DNA from: Rhodospirillaceae bacterium
GTDB taxonomy: Bacteria; Pseudomonadota; Alphaproteobacteria; CACIAM-22H2
Length of the DNA stretch: 64,000 nt
Assembly: GCA_022843945.1 (NCBI GenBank)
Contig: JALHMR010000003.1
Span: 62,001-126,000 of the forward strand
Direction: 5' to 3'
Positions 51,140 to 59,567 of the stretch are shown here, in pieces (position 1 is the first letter of the stretch; every line of letters starts with the position of its first letter). The translations under genes and the position numbers were made by a program. A model generated the notes under the pieces. The model had not been told where the DNA came from. It saw only the letters and a list, made by a program, of their open reading frames with translations, and ran no database searches.

Positions 51140-51538
51140 TTAGCTGATCGGCAGGATGTTCGGCTTGGTCACGATGGTGGCCGAGCACGGCAGGCCCGTC
51201 AGGATGGACGGGGACTGGTTGGCCACGGTCAGCACGGCGCGGATGTACTTCTTCCCGCCGAGATAGTTGACCTTGTAGACCTGGTTGTCGTCGTTCGCGT
51301 CGTCGACCGTCGGCTCGGTGCCGTCGAGGTCTTCGTCGGCCACGGCGGTATAGGTCACGTTGTCGTCGGACTCCTCGAGGCTGAAGGCATACGAGCCCTC
51401 GGTGAGCAGGCCGGCGTTGATCTCCGCCATGACGCGGTCGGAACCGGAGACGTCGACACCGGTGCCATTGGCGCTCGTCAGCCGCGTCGCCGGAGCGAGC
51501 GACTGAGCGAAGCTCAGGTTGTTACGCAGATCGCGCAT
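51140..51538 (-). CDS. Capsid-associated (decoration-like) protein
   Basis: 132 aa. Starts MRDLRNNLSFAQSLAPATRL and has SYAFSLEESDDNVTYTAVAD and KYIRAVLTVANQSPSILTG, with beta-strand pattern. Position directly after the capsid gene (95-base gap) and size fit a decoration or head completion protein; many alphaproteobacterial prophages have a similar protein here. No search was possible. Confidence 0.68.
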   Translation of the reverse strand: MRDLRNNLSFAQSLAPATRLTSANGTGVDVSGSDRVMAEINAGLLTEGSYAFSLEESDDNVTYTAVADEDLDGTEPTVDDANDDNQVYKVNYLGGKKYIRAVLTVANQSPSILTGLPCSATIVTKPNILPIS

Positions 51539-51585
51539 TGGGGTGGCCCTCCTTGTGGCCGGAAGTCAGATGGATCGTCGCGAGA

Positions 51586-51611
51586 CGGGGCGGAGCCGAA
51601 GCCCCGCCCCG
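51586..51611 (-). other. UUCG-type hairpin between capsid and decoration genes
   Basis: On the minus strand CGGGGCGGGGC-TTCG-GCTCCGCCCCG, a stem of ten or more pairs capped by a TTCG tetraloop, 23 bases after the capsid stop. No T-tract. Such a hairpin can stabilise the very abundant capsid mRNA or slow polymerase; it is not a classic terminator. Confidence 0.55.
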
Positions 51612-51633
51612 CAGCTTTTCGTGTCAGGCGCCC

Positions 51634-53034
51634 TTACGAGGTGCCGAACTTGAGCAGCTTGATCGCGTCGAAGTTGACGACGTCACCGCCGACACGCTTG
51701 CGGCTGTAGAACTTCACGAAGCCCTTCGTGGTGAAGGGATCGCGGAGCACCGTGAAGCCGAGGCGGTCGAGGATGAGGTAGCCCTCGCGGAAGTCACCGA
51801 AGGCGATCGAGAACGAGTCGGCGGCCATCGCCGTCATGTCCTCGGCCTCGGTGACCGGGTAGCCCAGGAGCGTGGACGGCTGACCCTTGGTGATGTCGCC
51901 CATCGACCAGCGGTAGTTGCCGTCCGAGTCCTTGAGCTTGCGCACCTCGCCCGCCGTCGCCCGGCTCATCGTCCAACGCGCGTTGGTCCGATAGTCGGCC
52001 TTCAGCTTGTGGATGAGCGTGATCAGCGCGTCCGAGTCGTCGCCCTGGTTGGTGACCTCGGGGAACGCACCGTTCGCGCCCACCGGCACGTACTGCAGAA
52101 GGCCCCAGGCGCGCGACGCGTCGTCGGTCGTGACCGCCGTGCCGCCGTAGGCCAGGAAGCCCTTGGGCTTGCGAGCGCCATTGCCCGACACGAACGCCGC
52201 GTTTTCGTCGCGCGACATCTTGCCGGAGATCTTGCGCTCCAACCACGCCTCGACGTTGAACTGCCTGTCGTCCAGCAGCTTCTGGGTGATGCGCGGCTCC
52301 GCGTACTGCTCGTGCACCGGGATGCGGTGCTCGCCGATCTCCGGCGTCGCCGACTCGGAGCGGGTTGACTTCTCACCCACCCAGCCGCCGGTGACGGCGT
52401 CGTTGGTGTCGGTCGGCTGCTCCCAGGCGTCGGTGCCGATCGTCTCCACCGTCGCGATCTGGCGGATCGGCGAGGTTTCGAAGATGCGGGTGAGCATGAC
52501 GTCCGAACGCTCCGGCACGACCCAGTAGCCGCCGCCCGGATCCGAACCGACGGACATCGAGGCCATGACCTCGCGGCCCGCGGCGTCGGCGCCCTTGCGG
52601 TAGTAGGCGTTCGCCGCCTTGCGATAAGCGCGATAGTCGTCGATCTTGACCGCGTCGGCCGGAACGTCCTTGCCGCTGATGTGCGAGAAGAACCGGGCCG
52701 CGGCCTTGATCTCCTTCTCGGCATCGGCGCCGTTGGCCAGGTTACCGCCCGTCGTGAGACGGCCGATATCCTTGATGGCCTTGTCGAGCGCGGCGGAATG
52801 CTCGCCGAGCTCCTTGTTGATCTTGTTGACGGCCTCGGTCGTGATCGGGTCGGCAGAGCCCCTGGCTTCGATCTGCTTCAGGCGCTTGTCGTTCTCGGCC
52901 TTGAAGGCCTCGAAGTTGGTGCCGACCTTGTTGACCAGTTCGATCAGCTCGGCGATGCCGCCGCCGTCGGGTCCATTGAGGACGAGCGGAGACGCACCGC
53001 GGAGCAGACGCTCGCGGACATTGATACGAGACAT
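51634..53034 (-). CDS. HK97-type major capsid protein
   Basis: 466 aa. N-terminal helical delta-like domain (about residues 25-115: FEAFKAENDKRLKQIEA), then a linker and the HK97 core starting near GREVMASMSVGSDPGGGYWV, with VVPERSDVMLTRIFETSPIR and a C-terminal YLILDRLGFTVLRDPFTTKG. The ClpP-type protease gene lies 12 bases upstream, suggesting cleavage of the delta domain in the prohead. Its mRNA is followed by the UUCG hairpin. Confidence 0.94.
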   Translation of the reverse strand: MSRINVRERLLRGASPLVLNGPDGGGIAELIELVNKVGTNFEAFKAENDKRLKQIEARGSADPITTEAVNKINKELGEHSAALDKAIKDIGRLTTGGNLANGADAEKEIKAAARFFSHISGKDVPADAVKIDDYRAYRKAANAYYRKGADAAGREVMASMSVGSDPGGGYWVVPERSDVMLTRIFETSPIRQIATVETIGTDAWEQPTDTNDAVTGGWVGEKSTRSESATPEIGEHRIPVHEQYAEPRITQKLLDDRQFNVEAWLERKISGKMSRDENAAFVSGNGARKPKGFLAYGGTAVTTDDASRAWGLLQYVPVGANGAFPEVTNQGDDSDALITLIHKLKADYRTNARWTMSRATAGEVRKLKDSDGNYRWSMGDITKGQPSTLLGYPVTEAEDMTAMAADSFSIAFGDFREGYLILDRLGFTVLRDPFTTKGFVKFYSRKRVGGDVVNFDAIKLLKFGTS

Positions 53035-53046
53035 GGGTGAGGTTCC

Positions 53047-53967
53047 CTATTTCTGAAGGGTTGCGTTGAGCCGCTTTGCAGCGGCGATCGCGGCCTCGAC
53101 ACCAGCGTCCTGCGTGGTCGTCGTTTCGGCCTTTGCCAGGACGGTCATCACCGACCTGGCCTGCGAACGGGTGAGCCCAGCGTCCTGCGTGAGCAACCGT
53201 TCGACATCTCGGCGCGTCTCGGGGGCGTGCCAGTCCTGGCTGCCGCCGGCGCGAATCAGTTCCTTGGGCGCGTTCTTGAACACGCTCAGGTCGAAGAGGG
53301 CTTTCGCCTTCTCGTCTTCCTTGCCCGTCCCGAAGGTTGCATCCGCGAAACCCTCGGCCACGGCCTGCGTGCCGTTGAGCCATGTTTCGGCGTCCATCAT
53401 CGAGACGACGTCCTCGTATTTCTTCTTGGTGCGCGCGACGTAGGTATTCGCCAGCGCGTCGTCGATCTCGGCCAACAGATCGGCCGTCTCGCGGAAGTCG
53501 TGCTTGTTGCCGAGCGCGATGCTCCAGGCGTTGTGGATCATCACGAAGGCGTTCGCGCCGACTTCGATACGGTCGCCGGCCATCGCCACGATCGAGGCGG
53601 CCGAGGCGGCGAGGCCCGTCACCTGCACGGTCCACTCGGCCGGGTGATCAGCCAGGTCGTTGTGCATGGCGATGCCATCGAACACATCGCCGCCCGGCGA
53701 GTTGATCTTCAGCACGGCCTTCGGCGTCTTCACCTGGGCCAGGGTTTCGTTGAACCGCTTCGCCGTGACGCCCCAGAAGCCGATTTCGTCATAGAGCGTG
53801 ACCACCGTCACGTCGGCCGCGGCCTGCACTTCGAAGCGCAGTCCCGTCGCACGATTGAAGAAGGGTTTGCGCTGCTGCTGCGCCAGACCTTCGGGCATCT
53901 CGATCTTGTTGAAGACGAGCGGAAGCGGGCGATCCGCCACGAGGCGGGCCAGGTTGGCGCGGGTCAT
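53047..53967 (-). CDS. ClpP-type prohead protease (S14)
   Basis: 306 aa. ClpP-like core: INSPGGDVFDGIAMHN, GLAASAASIVAMAG with the catalytic Ser, FVMIHNAWS with the catalytic His and an Asp later (near DALANTY). The C-terminal part has charged helices (ETRRDVERLLTQDAG). It matures the capsid prohead. Starts 11 bases after the portal stop. Confidence 0.92.
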   Translation of the reverse strand: MTRANLARLVADRPLPLVFNKIEMPEGLAQQQRKPFFNRATGLRFEVQAAADVTVVTLYDEIGFWGVTAKRFNETLAQVKTPKAVLKINSPGGDVFDGIAMHNDLADHPAEWTVQVTGLAASAASIVAMAGDRIEVGANAFVMIHNAWSIALGNKHDFRETADLLAEIDDALANTYVARTKKKYEDVVSMMDAETWLNGTQAVAEGFADATFGTGKEDEKAKALFDLSVFKNAPKELIRAGGSQDWHAPETRRDVERLLTQDAGLTRSQARSVMTVLAKAETTTTQDAGVEAAIAAAKRLNATLQK

Positions 53968-53978
53968 GTGGATCTCCG

Positions 53979-55271
53979 TTACGTGTTGGACGGCGGCGCG
54001 CCGGAAGGCGCCTTAGCGACCTTCGCCGGAAGGCCCTTGGTCTGGTCGGTCATGTTCTCTTCGACGATGTACTGATCGCCGCCCACGTCATCGCGCGGGT
54101 TGAGGTCTTCGAAGGCGCGCCACTCATTGGCGTTGATCACGCCGGCACGGCGCTGTGCGAGCAGGCCTTCCTGCCGCGTCTTGAAGTCGCCGCGCAGCAG
54201 CGCGTTGAGGTTGAGTTTGACGTACAGCTCGGGGTCGTTCCCGAGCAGGTCCGAATTGCACGACTGTTCGAAGCACACGGCGGCGGGGCCGATGCAGTCA
54301 GTGACGAACTCCAGGCCCTGGTGCTCGATGTTGTTGTTCGTCGAGCGCTCGAGGTCGCCGATCTTGTGCGGCGGCACGCCCCACAGGCCGGCGATCTCGG
54401 CACGGTTGAACTTGCGCGCATCGAGGTACTGGGCATCCTCCATCGAGATGCCGACCTGCTTGTACTCGACGCCCTGGTCGAGGATGGCGATCTTGTGCGC
54501 GTTCTCCGGCCCGGCGTAGAGCGATTCGAAGTCCGACCGCATGTCCGCCTTGGACTCCGGCGGAATCTTCGCCGCGGCCTGCAGCACGCCGAGCGGCTTG
54601 GCGCCGTTGCTGAAGAACCGGCTGCCGTGCTCGCGCAGCGCGATGCCGTCGCCGATCGTCTCGCGGTACAGGGCGATCTGATTAAGGCCCTTGATCCCGT
54701 CCTCGCTGACCTCCCAGAGGTGCAGGATTTCCGAGCGCTCGAAAATGATCGTCGCGCCATCCGGGCGGCGATATTCGTAGGTGACCCTGCCGGTCTGCTT
54801 GTCCTGCTTCGGCTCCACGCAATCCGGGTGCAGGCGGCGCAGCTCCAGCAGGCGACCGCCAACACCGACGACCTTCAGGGCGTAAGCGTTGCCTCGGTAA
54901 AACTGGTCGCGAAACAGCGTCCGGCGGAACTGATAGCTGGTCTGATGATCGTTCGCCTTATCGTGCAGCAGGCGGTAGACCGGCAGGTCAGTTGCGGGCT
55001 CCTTCTTCTTGCCGTCCTTGCGCAAGGTCACGCACGGCAGATGCGCGAGCGTCTGAGAACGGACGCGCTCGCACGACGCCACCGCGGCCAGCCGCTGCGC
55101 CGAGGTGAGCGACACAACCGCGCCAGAGATCGAGATGCCGCCCCAGCCCATGCGGCGAAAGACCTTCTCAAGGTCTTCCGACGTGGTGATCGTCGACGAG
55201 CCTTCGGCGCGCGGCCGGAAGGCATCACCGAGCCGCCAGATTGCGGCGGCGGCCCGGTTGATCATGCCCAT
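53979..55271 (-). CDS. HK97-family portal protein
   Basis: 430 aa. Typical blocks are CERVRSQTLAHLPC, YRLLHDKANDHQTSYQFRRT, QFYRGNAYAL and the C-terminal GVPPHKIGDLERSTNNNIEHQ. Forms the portal ring of the head. The start could be MGMINR or, two codons later, MINR. Ends 11 bases before the protease start. Confidence 0.94.
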   Translation of the reverse strand: MGMINRAAAAIWRLGDAFRPRAEGSSTITTSEDLEKVFRRMGWGGISISGAVVSLTSAQRLAAVASCERVRSQTLAHLPCVTLRKDGKKKEPATDLPVYRLLHDKANDHQTSYQFRRTLFRDQFYRGNAYALKVVGVGGRLLELRRLHPDCVEPKQDKQTGRVTYEYRRPDGATIIFERSEILHLWEVSEDGIKGLNQIALYRETIGDGIALREHGSRFFSNGAKPLGVLQAAAKIPPESKADMRSDFESLYAGPENAHKIAILDQGVEYKQVGISMEDAQYLDARKFNRAEIAGLWGVPPHKIGDLERSTNNNIEHQGLEFVTDCIGPAAVCFEQSCNSDLLGNDPELYVKLNLNALLRGDFKTRQEGLLAQRRAGVINANEWRAFEDLNPRDDVGGDQYIVEENMTDQTKGLPAKVAKAPSGAPPSNT

Positions 55272-55283
55272 TCGAGCGCGTCC

Positions 55284-57089
55284 TTAGGCGAACATGCCGC
55301 CGCGGCTGTATGCCACCGGCGGTTTCTCTTCCGTCCCAGCGAACACGATCGGTGCCATGCCGTTGATCAGCGCGTCGATGCCGTCGATCTTGTTCGCGCT
55401 CATCGGCGTTTCCTTTTTCGGCAGGATCGACCCGTCCGTGCGCCGGCTGACCACGACGCTTGAGGCCATCCAGGTCATCACCGGATTGCCGTCGTGCACG
55501 AAGCGCTCCGGGCCGGCCTTGACCCGGGCCTCGAGTTCCTTCGCCGGGTCCGTCACGTTCTTGGCGGCCTTGTGCAGCACCGCGGCGAACGGCCGATCCG
55601 GCTCGGCGAAATCCTCATTGAGCCGCGACGCCATGAGCTGCGCGGCCGCGAACTGATCGAAGGTGCAGCGACGGATCGAGAACCGCTTCTTCCACTCGCG
55701 GATCTGATCTTCCACGGCGCCGTGATCGACCCAATCGCCGGGCGTGAGCTGGATATGCCCCTGCTTCTGCCAGGCCCGGTACTGCGCCGCCTGATCGGCG
55801 TGCACCCCGTTACGGCCCGGGATGAGTGAATTCTCCGGCAGCCAGAACACCGGCTTTTCGATCAACCGGTTCTTCGTGTCGATCGCGCTCAACACCAGCG
55901 CCGTGATGTCGTCCTTATCAGCAAGGTCGCCGCCGATGTAGCAATCCAGTCCCTCGAAGTCTTCCCAGCGAACCTGCCCCGCGCACTTCGCCCACTGCGC
56001 CATATTCAGCCAGGCCGCCGAGGCGTTGAGCCAGATATTGAGGCGCTTGGTCTTGAACTCGCCTTCACTGGCCGGGCTCGCCGCGGCCTCGGCCGCGTAG
56101 CCGCGCATCTCGTCGAGCTTCGGCGTAATCCCAAGCATGGGATTCGCCTTGATCCAGACCCGCTCGTCATAGGGGTTATCCCCCTCGTCGAGCGTGAAGA
56201 TGATTCCGAAGTAGTGCTCGGCCTCGAGCACGCCCTCCAACACCTTGACCACAAACTGGCGCTGCTCGTAGCAGACGCCGTTCATGTCGTAGCCCGCCGT
56301 GGTGATGATCCACATCAGCGGGTTATCGCGCGAGCCGAAGGCCGAGCGAATCACATCGAAGAGCGCCCGGTCCTTGTGAGCGTGGAGCTCGTCGAGGATA
56401 CCGACGTGCGGGTTCCAGCCGTCCTGCGTTTTGCCTTTCGAGTTGATCGGCTGGATGAAGCCGCCGTTCTCTCCGCAGGTGATCGATCGGGCCCAGGCCG
56501 CGACGCCGAAGGCGGCGCGCAGATCCGGGGTCCGCTGCACCATCCGCTTCGCCGGGTTGAAGACCTTGCCGGCCTGTTCGCCCGTCGTCGCGCCGATGAT
56601 AATCTGCGGACCGATCTCGCCTTCGCAGGTCAGGCAGTAGAGCCCGACCGCGGCGGTCAGCGTCGACTTCGCGCCCTTGCGGGCCATCTCCATATAGACG
56701 CGCGTGAAGCGGCGCTTGCCGTTCGACCGGCGACGCCAACCGAACACGACCACGAGCGAGAACACCTGGGCCGGCTCAAGCCGGATCGTCGGCGTCGTCC
56801 ACTGCCCCTCGACGTGCGGCAGCTTCTCGGTGAAATCGCAAACATCGGAGCCGTGCCAGTTGTCGAACCGGTACGGCCAGGTCGGATCCTTCTGGCGCTC
56901 GAGATCGTCCAAATGGCGCTTCGCCGCCAGGCGGACGTACTTACAGAACCTCTCGCCCTTCTCGTCGCCCGCGGCGTCGCGGGCAAACTTCTCAGCGATC
57001 GCAACAAAGTCGCGCGGGGCGGTGTCAACCGGCGGGCTGGCCTCGCTGGCCGTTGCGCGAGAACGTGTTGCCTTCTTTCGTTTTGCCAC
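55284..57089 (-). CDS. Terminase large subunit
   Basis: 601 aa. ATPase part: MEMARKGAKSTLTAAVGLY (Walker A variant) and HVGILDELHAHKD (Walker B plus catalytic Glu). The C-terminal nuclease has YIGGDLADKDDITALVLSA with acidic metal ligands. It packages DNA into proheads. Overlaps the small-subunit gene by 65 bases in another frame. Confidence 0.95.
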   Translation of the reverse strand: MAKRKKATRSRATASEASPPVDTAPRDFVAIAEKFARDAAGDEKGERFCKYVRLAAKRHLDDLERQKDPTWPYRFDNWHGSDVCDFTEKLPHVEGQWTTPTIRLEPAQVFSLVVVFGWRRRSNGKRRFTRVYMEMARKGAKSTLTAAVGLYCLTCEGEIGPQIIIGATTGEQAGKVFNPAKRMVQRTPDLRAAFGVAAWARSITCGENGGFIQPINSKGKTQDGWNPHVGILDELHAHKDRALFDVIRSAFGSRDNPLMWIITTAGYDMNGVCYEQRQFVVKVLEGVLEAEHYFGIIFTLDEGDNPYDERVWIKANPMLGITPKLDEMRGYAAEAAASPASEGEFKTKRLNIWLNASAAWLNMAQWAKCAGQVRWEDFEGLDCYIGGDLADKDDITALVLSAIDTKNRLIEKPVFWLPENSLIPGRNGVHADQAAQYRAWQKQGHIQLTPGDWVDHGAVEDQIREWKKRFSIRRCTFDQFAAAQLMASRLNEDFAEPDRPFAAVLHKAAKNVTDPAKELEARVKAGPERFVHDGNPVMTWMASSVVVSRRTDGSILPKKETPMSANKIDGIDALINGMAPIVFAGTEEKPPVAYSRGGMFA

Positions 57090-57459
57090 CAGCCGGCACC
57101 TTCTGCGACGCAGGCGTATCGTAGAACTCGGCCGCCCACATGCGCTCTTGCGCCACCATCGCCATGGTCGGCTGCACTTGCCGCTTGCGCATCGACTGCA
57201 GCTCGGCGCTCAGCGCGCTGTAGCTGGCGAGCGCCTCCTGAAATCCATCGACCTTCTGTCCGCGCTTTCGATAGGCATCGACCCGGTGCGCGAAGATCGT
57301 CTTGGCTTCCTTGCTTAGCCAGGCCGGCGCATCGATGCGCTCGGGATCGGGGCGATCGGCCACCGAGCCGAACAGAGGGACGACCTTGCGAGAGGGCCGC
57401 GTCTCGCCGCGCGCAGCAAGCGCCTCAGGCGACAGCCCCTTGGGTCCTCTGCGTGCCAT
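57025..57459 (-). CDS. Terminase small subunit (P27-like)
   Basis: 144 aa. Basic N-terminus MARRGPKGLSPEALAARGET, DAPAWLSKEAKTIFAHRVDA, and a helical core with FQEALASYSALSAELQ are characteristic of P27-family terminase small subunits, which bind the packaging site. Starts at 57459 with a GGAAGAAGG ribosome region. The non-coding 127 bases just before it probably contain the cos or pac site. Confidence 0.88.
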   Translation of the reverse strand: MARRGPKGLSPEALAARGETRPSRKVVPLFGSVADRPDPERIDAPAWLSKEAKTIFAHRVDAYRKRGQKVDGFQEALASYSALSAELQSMRKRQVQPTMAMVAQERMWAAEFYDTPASQKVPAGGKTKEGNTFSRNGQRGQPAG

Positions 57460-57586
57460 GACCTTCTTCCGAACGCGACAGGAAGGAATCAGGAAATAGA
57501 AATTCCTGAAATTTTAATTCGTCCACAGCATTTTTAGACTGGGGGGGCGGTGCGGAGGCCAAGGGCCCCAGGGATCGGAGGGCCCC
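57460..57586. promoter_or_regulatory. Candidate cos/pac packaging region
   Basis: 127 bases between terS and the HNH gene, lower in GC than the surroundings. Holds the inverted repeat TCAGGAA-ATAGAAA-TTCCTGA (57489-57509), an A/T-rich stretch and a run of seven Gs (near 57541-57547). In HK97-like phages the cos site lies between an HNH gene and terS. No cleavage site can be named. Confidence 0.4.
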
Positions 57587-57925
57587 CTACCCCTTCGCAC
57601 TCGCAGCATGCTCTTCGCGCTGCTTGGCGCTGCTGTGATGATGATCGCAGAGCGATTGCAGCAGACCGTTGACGAACCTGTTCCAGTCCCCTCGGTGCGG
57701 CTCGACGTGGTCAGCGACTGTTGCAACCCTCACGACGCCAGCAGCCCTGCACATACAACACAGCGGCTCGGCGGCGAGCTGCACAGTCCGGCGCTGCAGC
57801 CAGATCGCCAGACTGTACCACCTGCGCCAAGGCTTCTCTTCGCGCCGTCTCACGTCGTAGACAACGGCACGCTGCTCGCGCGTTAGCGAGCCAGGAGGCC
57901 TGAGGTTGGGTGGTCTAGTAGCCAC
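57587..57925 (-). CDS. Phage HNH endonuclease next to terminase
   Basis: 112 aa. CCMCRAAGV and, later, ADHVEPHRGDWNRFVNG and SLCDHHHSSAKQRE give the HNH with its zinc-binding Cys pair. HNH nucleases adjacent to terminase (HK97 gp74 type) support DNA packaging at cos. It starts at 57925 and its end is 127 bases upstream of terS. Confidence 0.9.
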   Translation of the reverse strand: MATRPPNLRPPGSLTREQRAVVYDVRRREEKPWRRWYSLAIWLQRRTVQLAAEPLCCMCRAAGVVRVATVADHVEPHRGDWNRFVNGLLQSLCDHHHSSAKQREEHAASAKG

Positions 57926-58004
57926 GCGATCAACAGTCGTCGAACCCGGCCGCGCGAACGCGAGTCGGGGAGCAATACAGTCGAGTCGCGGAGGATAGCA
58001 TCGC

Positions 58005-58033
58005 TTATGTCAACTAACCCGGGTTGCTGTCAA
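58005..58033 (-). promoter_or_regulatory. Candidate late promoter with palindromic spacer
   Basis: On the minus strand TTGACA (58028-58033) is followed after exactly 17 bases by ACATAA (58005-58010). The spacer contains AACCCGGGTT, a perfect palindrome, and a second TTGACA overlaps the -10 region. It lies between the DUF6362-like gene and the HNH/terminase late operon, about 80 bases before the HNH start. Confidence 0.55.
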
Positions 58034-58065
58034 CACCGAATAGAGGATGAATCAACAATCAACAC

Positions 58066-58851
58066 TCAACCTGTAGCGGCCTGGGCCGCGGGACGCGCGA
58101 AGCGCTCATTGAGGCGAGCAACGATGATCTGTGCTGAGGCAGCCCAGCGTTGCCTCGCCCATTCGTGGCTGCAGCCGACGATCGTGCCGATGGCCCGCAG
58201 GTTGAGCCCGAGCGCCACGCCATAGACGATCTTTCGATCACGGACCTCGTCGAGCATCAGTATCCACGAGGGGATGACGAAGTCGTATAGCGCAAGGTCG
58301 TCCTTCGTCGCCTGGCCTGTCATCTCGTGCGGTGACGGATCGTCGGCGCCGTAAGCCTCATACTTCGACCGCACCACGTCGGGCATGCAGGACTTGTAGC
58401 GAGCAGGATAGAGGTGCGGCCGTGCGCGGATGCGGCGCTCGACTGTCAGCGCCTCGGTCAGCCAGTGGCGCACCAAGTCCTCGGTCCAGCACGTCGGCAT
58501 GCGGTGAACGACCTCGTCACCATCCAGCACCGGGATAGGTTCTTCGCTCGGCTTATAGGGCTTTGTCATTACGTGCTCCGTGAAGGCTCTGACTGTGTCG
58601 ATCGCCAACGTCGGCCCGTCCTTGGGATCCAGCTTCAGATAGCAGCGGCGCTTGGGGCGGGCTGGCCAAGAGACCGGCCGAGCGACCTGCGGGCCCAGAT
58701 CGATGTCGGGGAACTTGAAGCTGGCGAAGGTGCGCGGGTGCAGCGCCACATCGACGCATTCGATCTTCAACAACTCGCGCCGGACGACCTGATCTGCGGT
58801 CTTCCGCTCTTTCACGCGGCGCGCCCGGCCCTTGGATTTACGCTTTGCCAT
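58066..58851 (-). CDS. DUF6362-like HTH protein, possible late regulator
   Basis: 261 aa from the ATG at 58851 (MAKRKSKGRARRVKER), highly basic N-terminus. The C-terminal 80 residues end with DRKIVYGVALGLNLRAIGTIVGCSHEWARQRW, an HTH pattern shared with DUF6362 proteins of alphaproteobacterial phages. Being last before the candidate late promoter, it could be a late transcription activator; this is inference. It overlaps the T5orf172-like gene by 14 bases. Confidence 0.72.
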   Translation of the reverse strand: MAKRKSKGRARRVKERKTADQVVRRELLKIECVDVALHPRTFASFKFPDIDLGPQVARPVSWPARPKRRCYLKLDPKDGPTLAIDTVRAFTEHVMTKPYKPSEEPIPVLDGDEVVHRMPTCWTEDLVRHWLTEALTVERRIRARPHLYPARYKSCMPDVVRSKYEAYGADDPSPHEMTGQATKDDLALYDFVIPSWILMLDEVRDRKIVYGVALGLNLRAIGTIVGCSHEWARQRWAASAQIIVARLNERFARPAAQAATG

Positions 58852-59254
58852 TCGTCGCCCGCTGCCTCCTCGGTGCCCGCGGCTCGACCAGATCAAGCGC
58901 CAGATTCACCGGGGTGCGGCGCTTGACGTGCTCGAGCAGCGCTCTAACCTGCGAAATGCAGGTAAACCATTCACCATGCTTGCGATATTTGGCAAACTGC
59001 GCGTGAATCATCCGCTCGACGCCATCGTTTCCAGGGATCACGCCGATCAGCTTGAGTTGGACTGGGCTAGTGGCCTGAAGCTGCGCTAAGCGCGCCTTCA
59101 CGTCGACCGAGACGCCGATCTTCACCAGGCCGTTTCCGCCGTCGATGAAGTAGACGCGCTGCGCCCCGAAGCTCCTGGGGTTTCCCAATGATGGTTGATA
59201 GTAAACCCGCTTTCTACGCAGCGCCTTCTCCAGCAGATCGTCGAAGTCGGTCAT
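58838..59254 (-). CDS. T5orf172/MUG113-type GIY-YIG-related protein
   Basis: 138 aa. RVYFIDGGNGLVKIGVSVDV and ARLAQLQATSPVQLKLIGVIPG, then ERMIHAQFAKYRKHGEWF are characteristic of the T5orf172 (MUG113) domain, a GIY-YIG nuclease relative common in phages. Its start overlaps the next gene's stop by one base. Role in replication or superinfection unknown. Confidence 0.88.
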   Translation of the reverse strand: MTDFDDLLEKALRRKRVYYQPSLGNPRSFGAQRVYFIDGGNGLVKIGVSVDVKARLAQLQATSPVQLKLIGVIPGNDGVERMIHAQFAKYRKHGEWFTCISQVRALLEHVKRRTPVNLALDLVEPRAPRRQRATNGKA

Positions 59255-59469
59255 CAGTTCCCCCTGCGTGCTTTAAGCCCGTACTGCCGATATGGCCGGC
59301 CGATCTTCAGCCTGCTGATCTTGACGCGCACCGCCTGCGGTGACCGCTCAAGCACTTGGGCGATGTCGGCAATCGACAGATGTTTCGCCTTGAGCAGCTT
59401 AAGCGTTGAAATCTCATGCGGTGACCATGGAGGGGCGAAACTTGCTTCACGTGAAACATCCCCGCTCAT
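59254..59469 (-). CDS. Small HTH protein
   Basis: 71 aa from the ATG at 59469 (MSGDVSREASF). WSPHEISTLKLLKAKHLSIAD, IAQVLERSPQAVRVKISRLK forms a Myb/GcrA-like helix-turn-helix, so probably DNA-binding. Start is 2 bases after the stop of the previous frame at 59472. Confidence 0.7.
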   Translation of the reverse strand: MSGDVSREASFAPPWSPHEISTLKLLKAKHLSIADIAQVLERSPQAVRVKISRLKIGRPYRQYGLKARRGN

Positions 59470-59471
59470 GG

Positions 59472-59567
59472 TCAATGCACCTGCACCGACGTATCGGTGC
59501 GCCGCAGGAATGCTGGGATATCGAGCAGGTCTTCGCCCTCGATCACACGCTCCGGCTCGATCGCCAC
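59472..59567 (-). CDS. Possible very small phage protein
   Basis: 31 aa if translated from the GTG at 59567. The stretch IEGEDLLDIPAFLRR looks like real protein and overlaps the 3' end of the 182-aa gene in another frame. The same phase is also the open tail of the 510-codon frame starting at 61004, so this may instead be the C-terminus of that protein. Confidence 0.3.
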   Translation of the reverse strand: MAIEPERVIEGEDLLDIPAFLRRTDTSVQVH

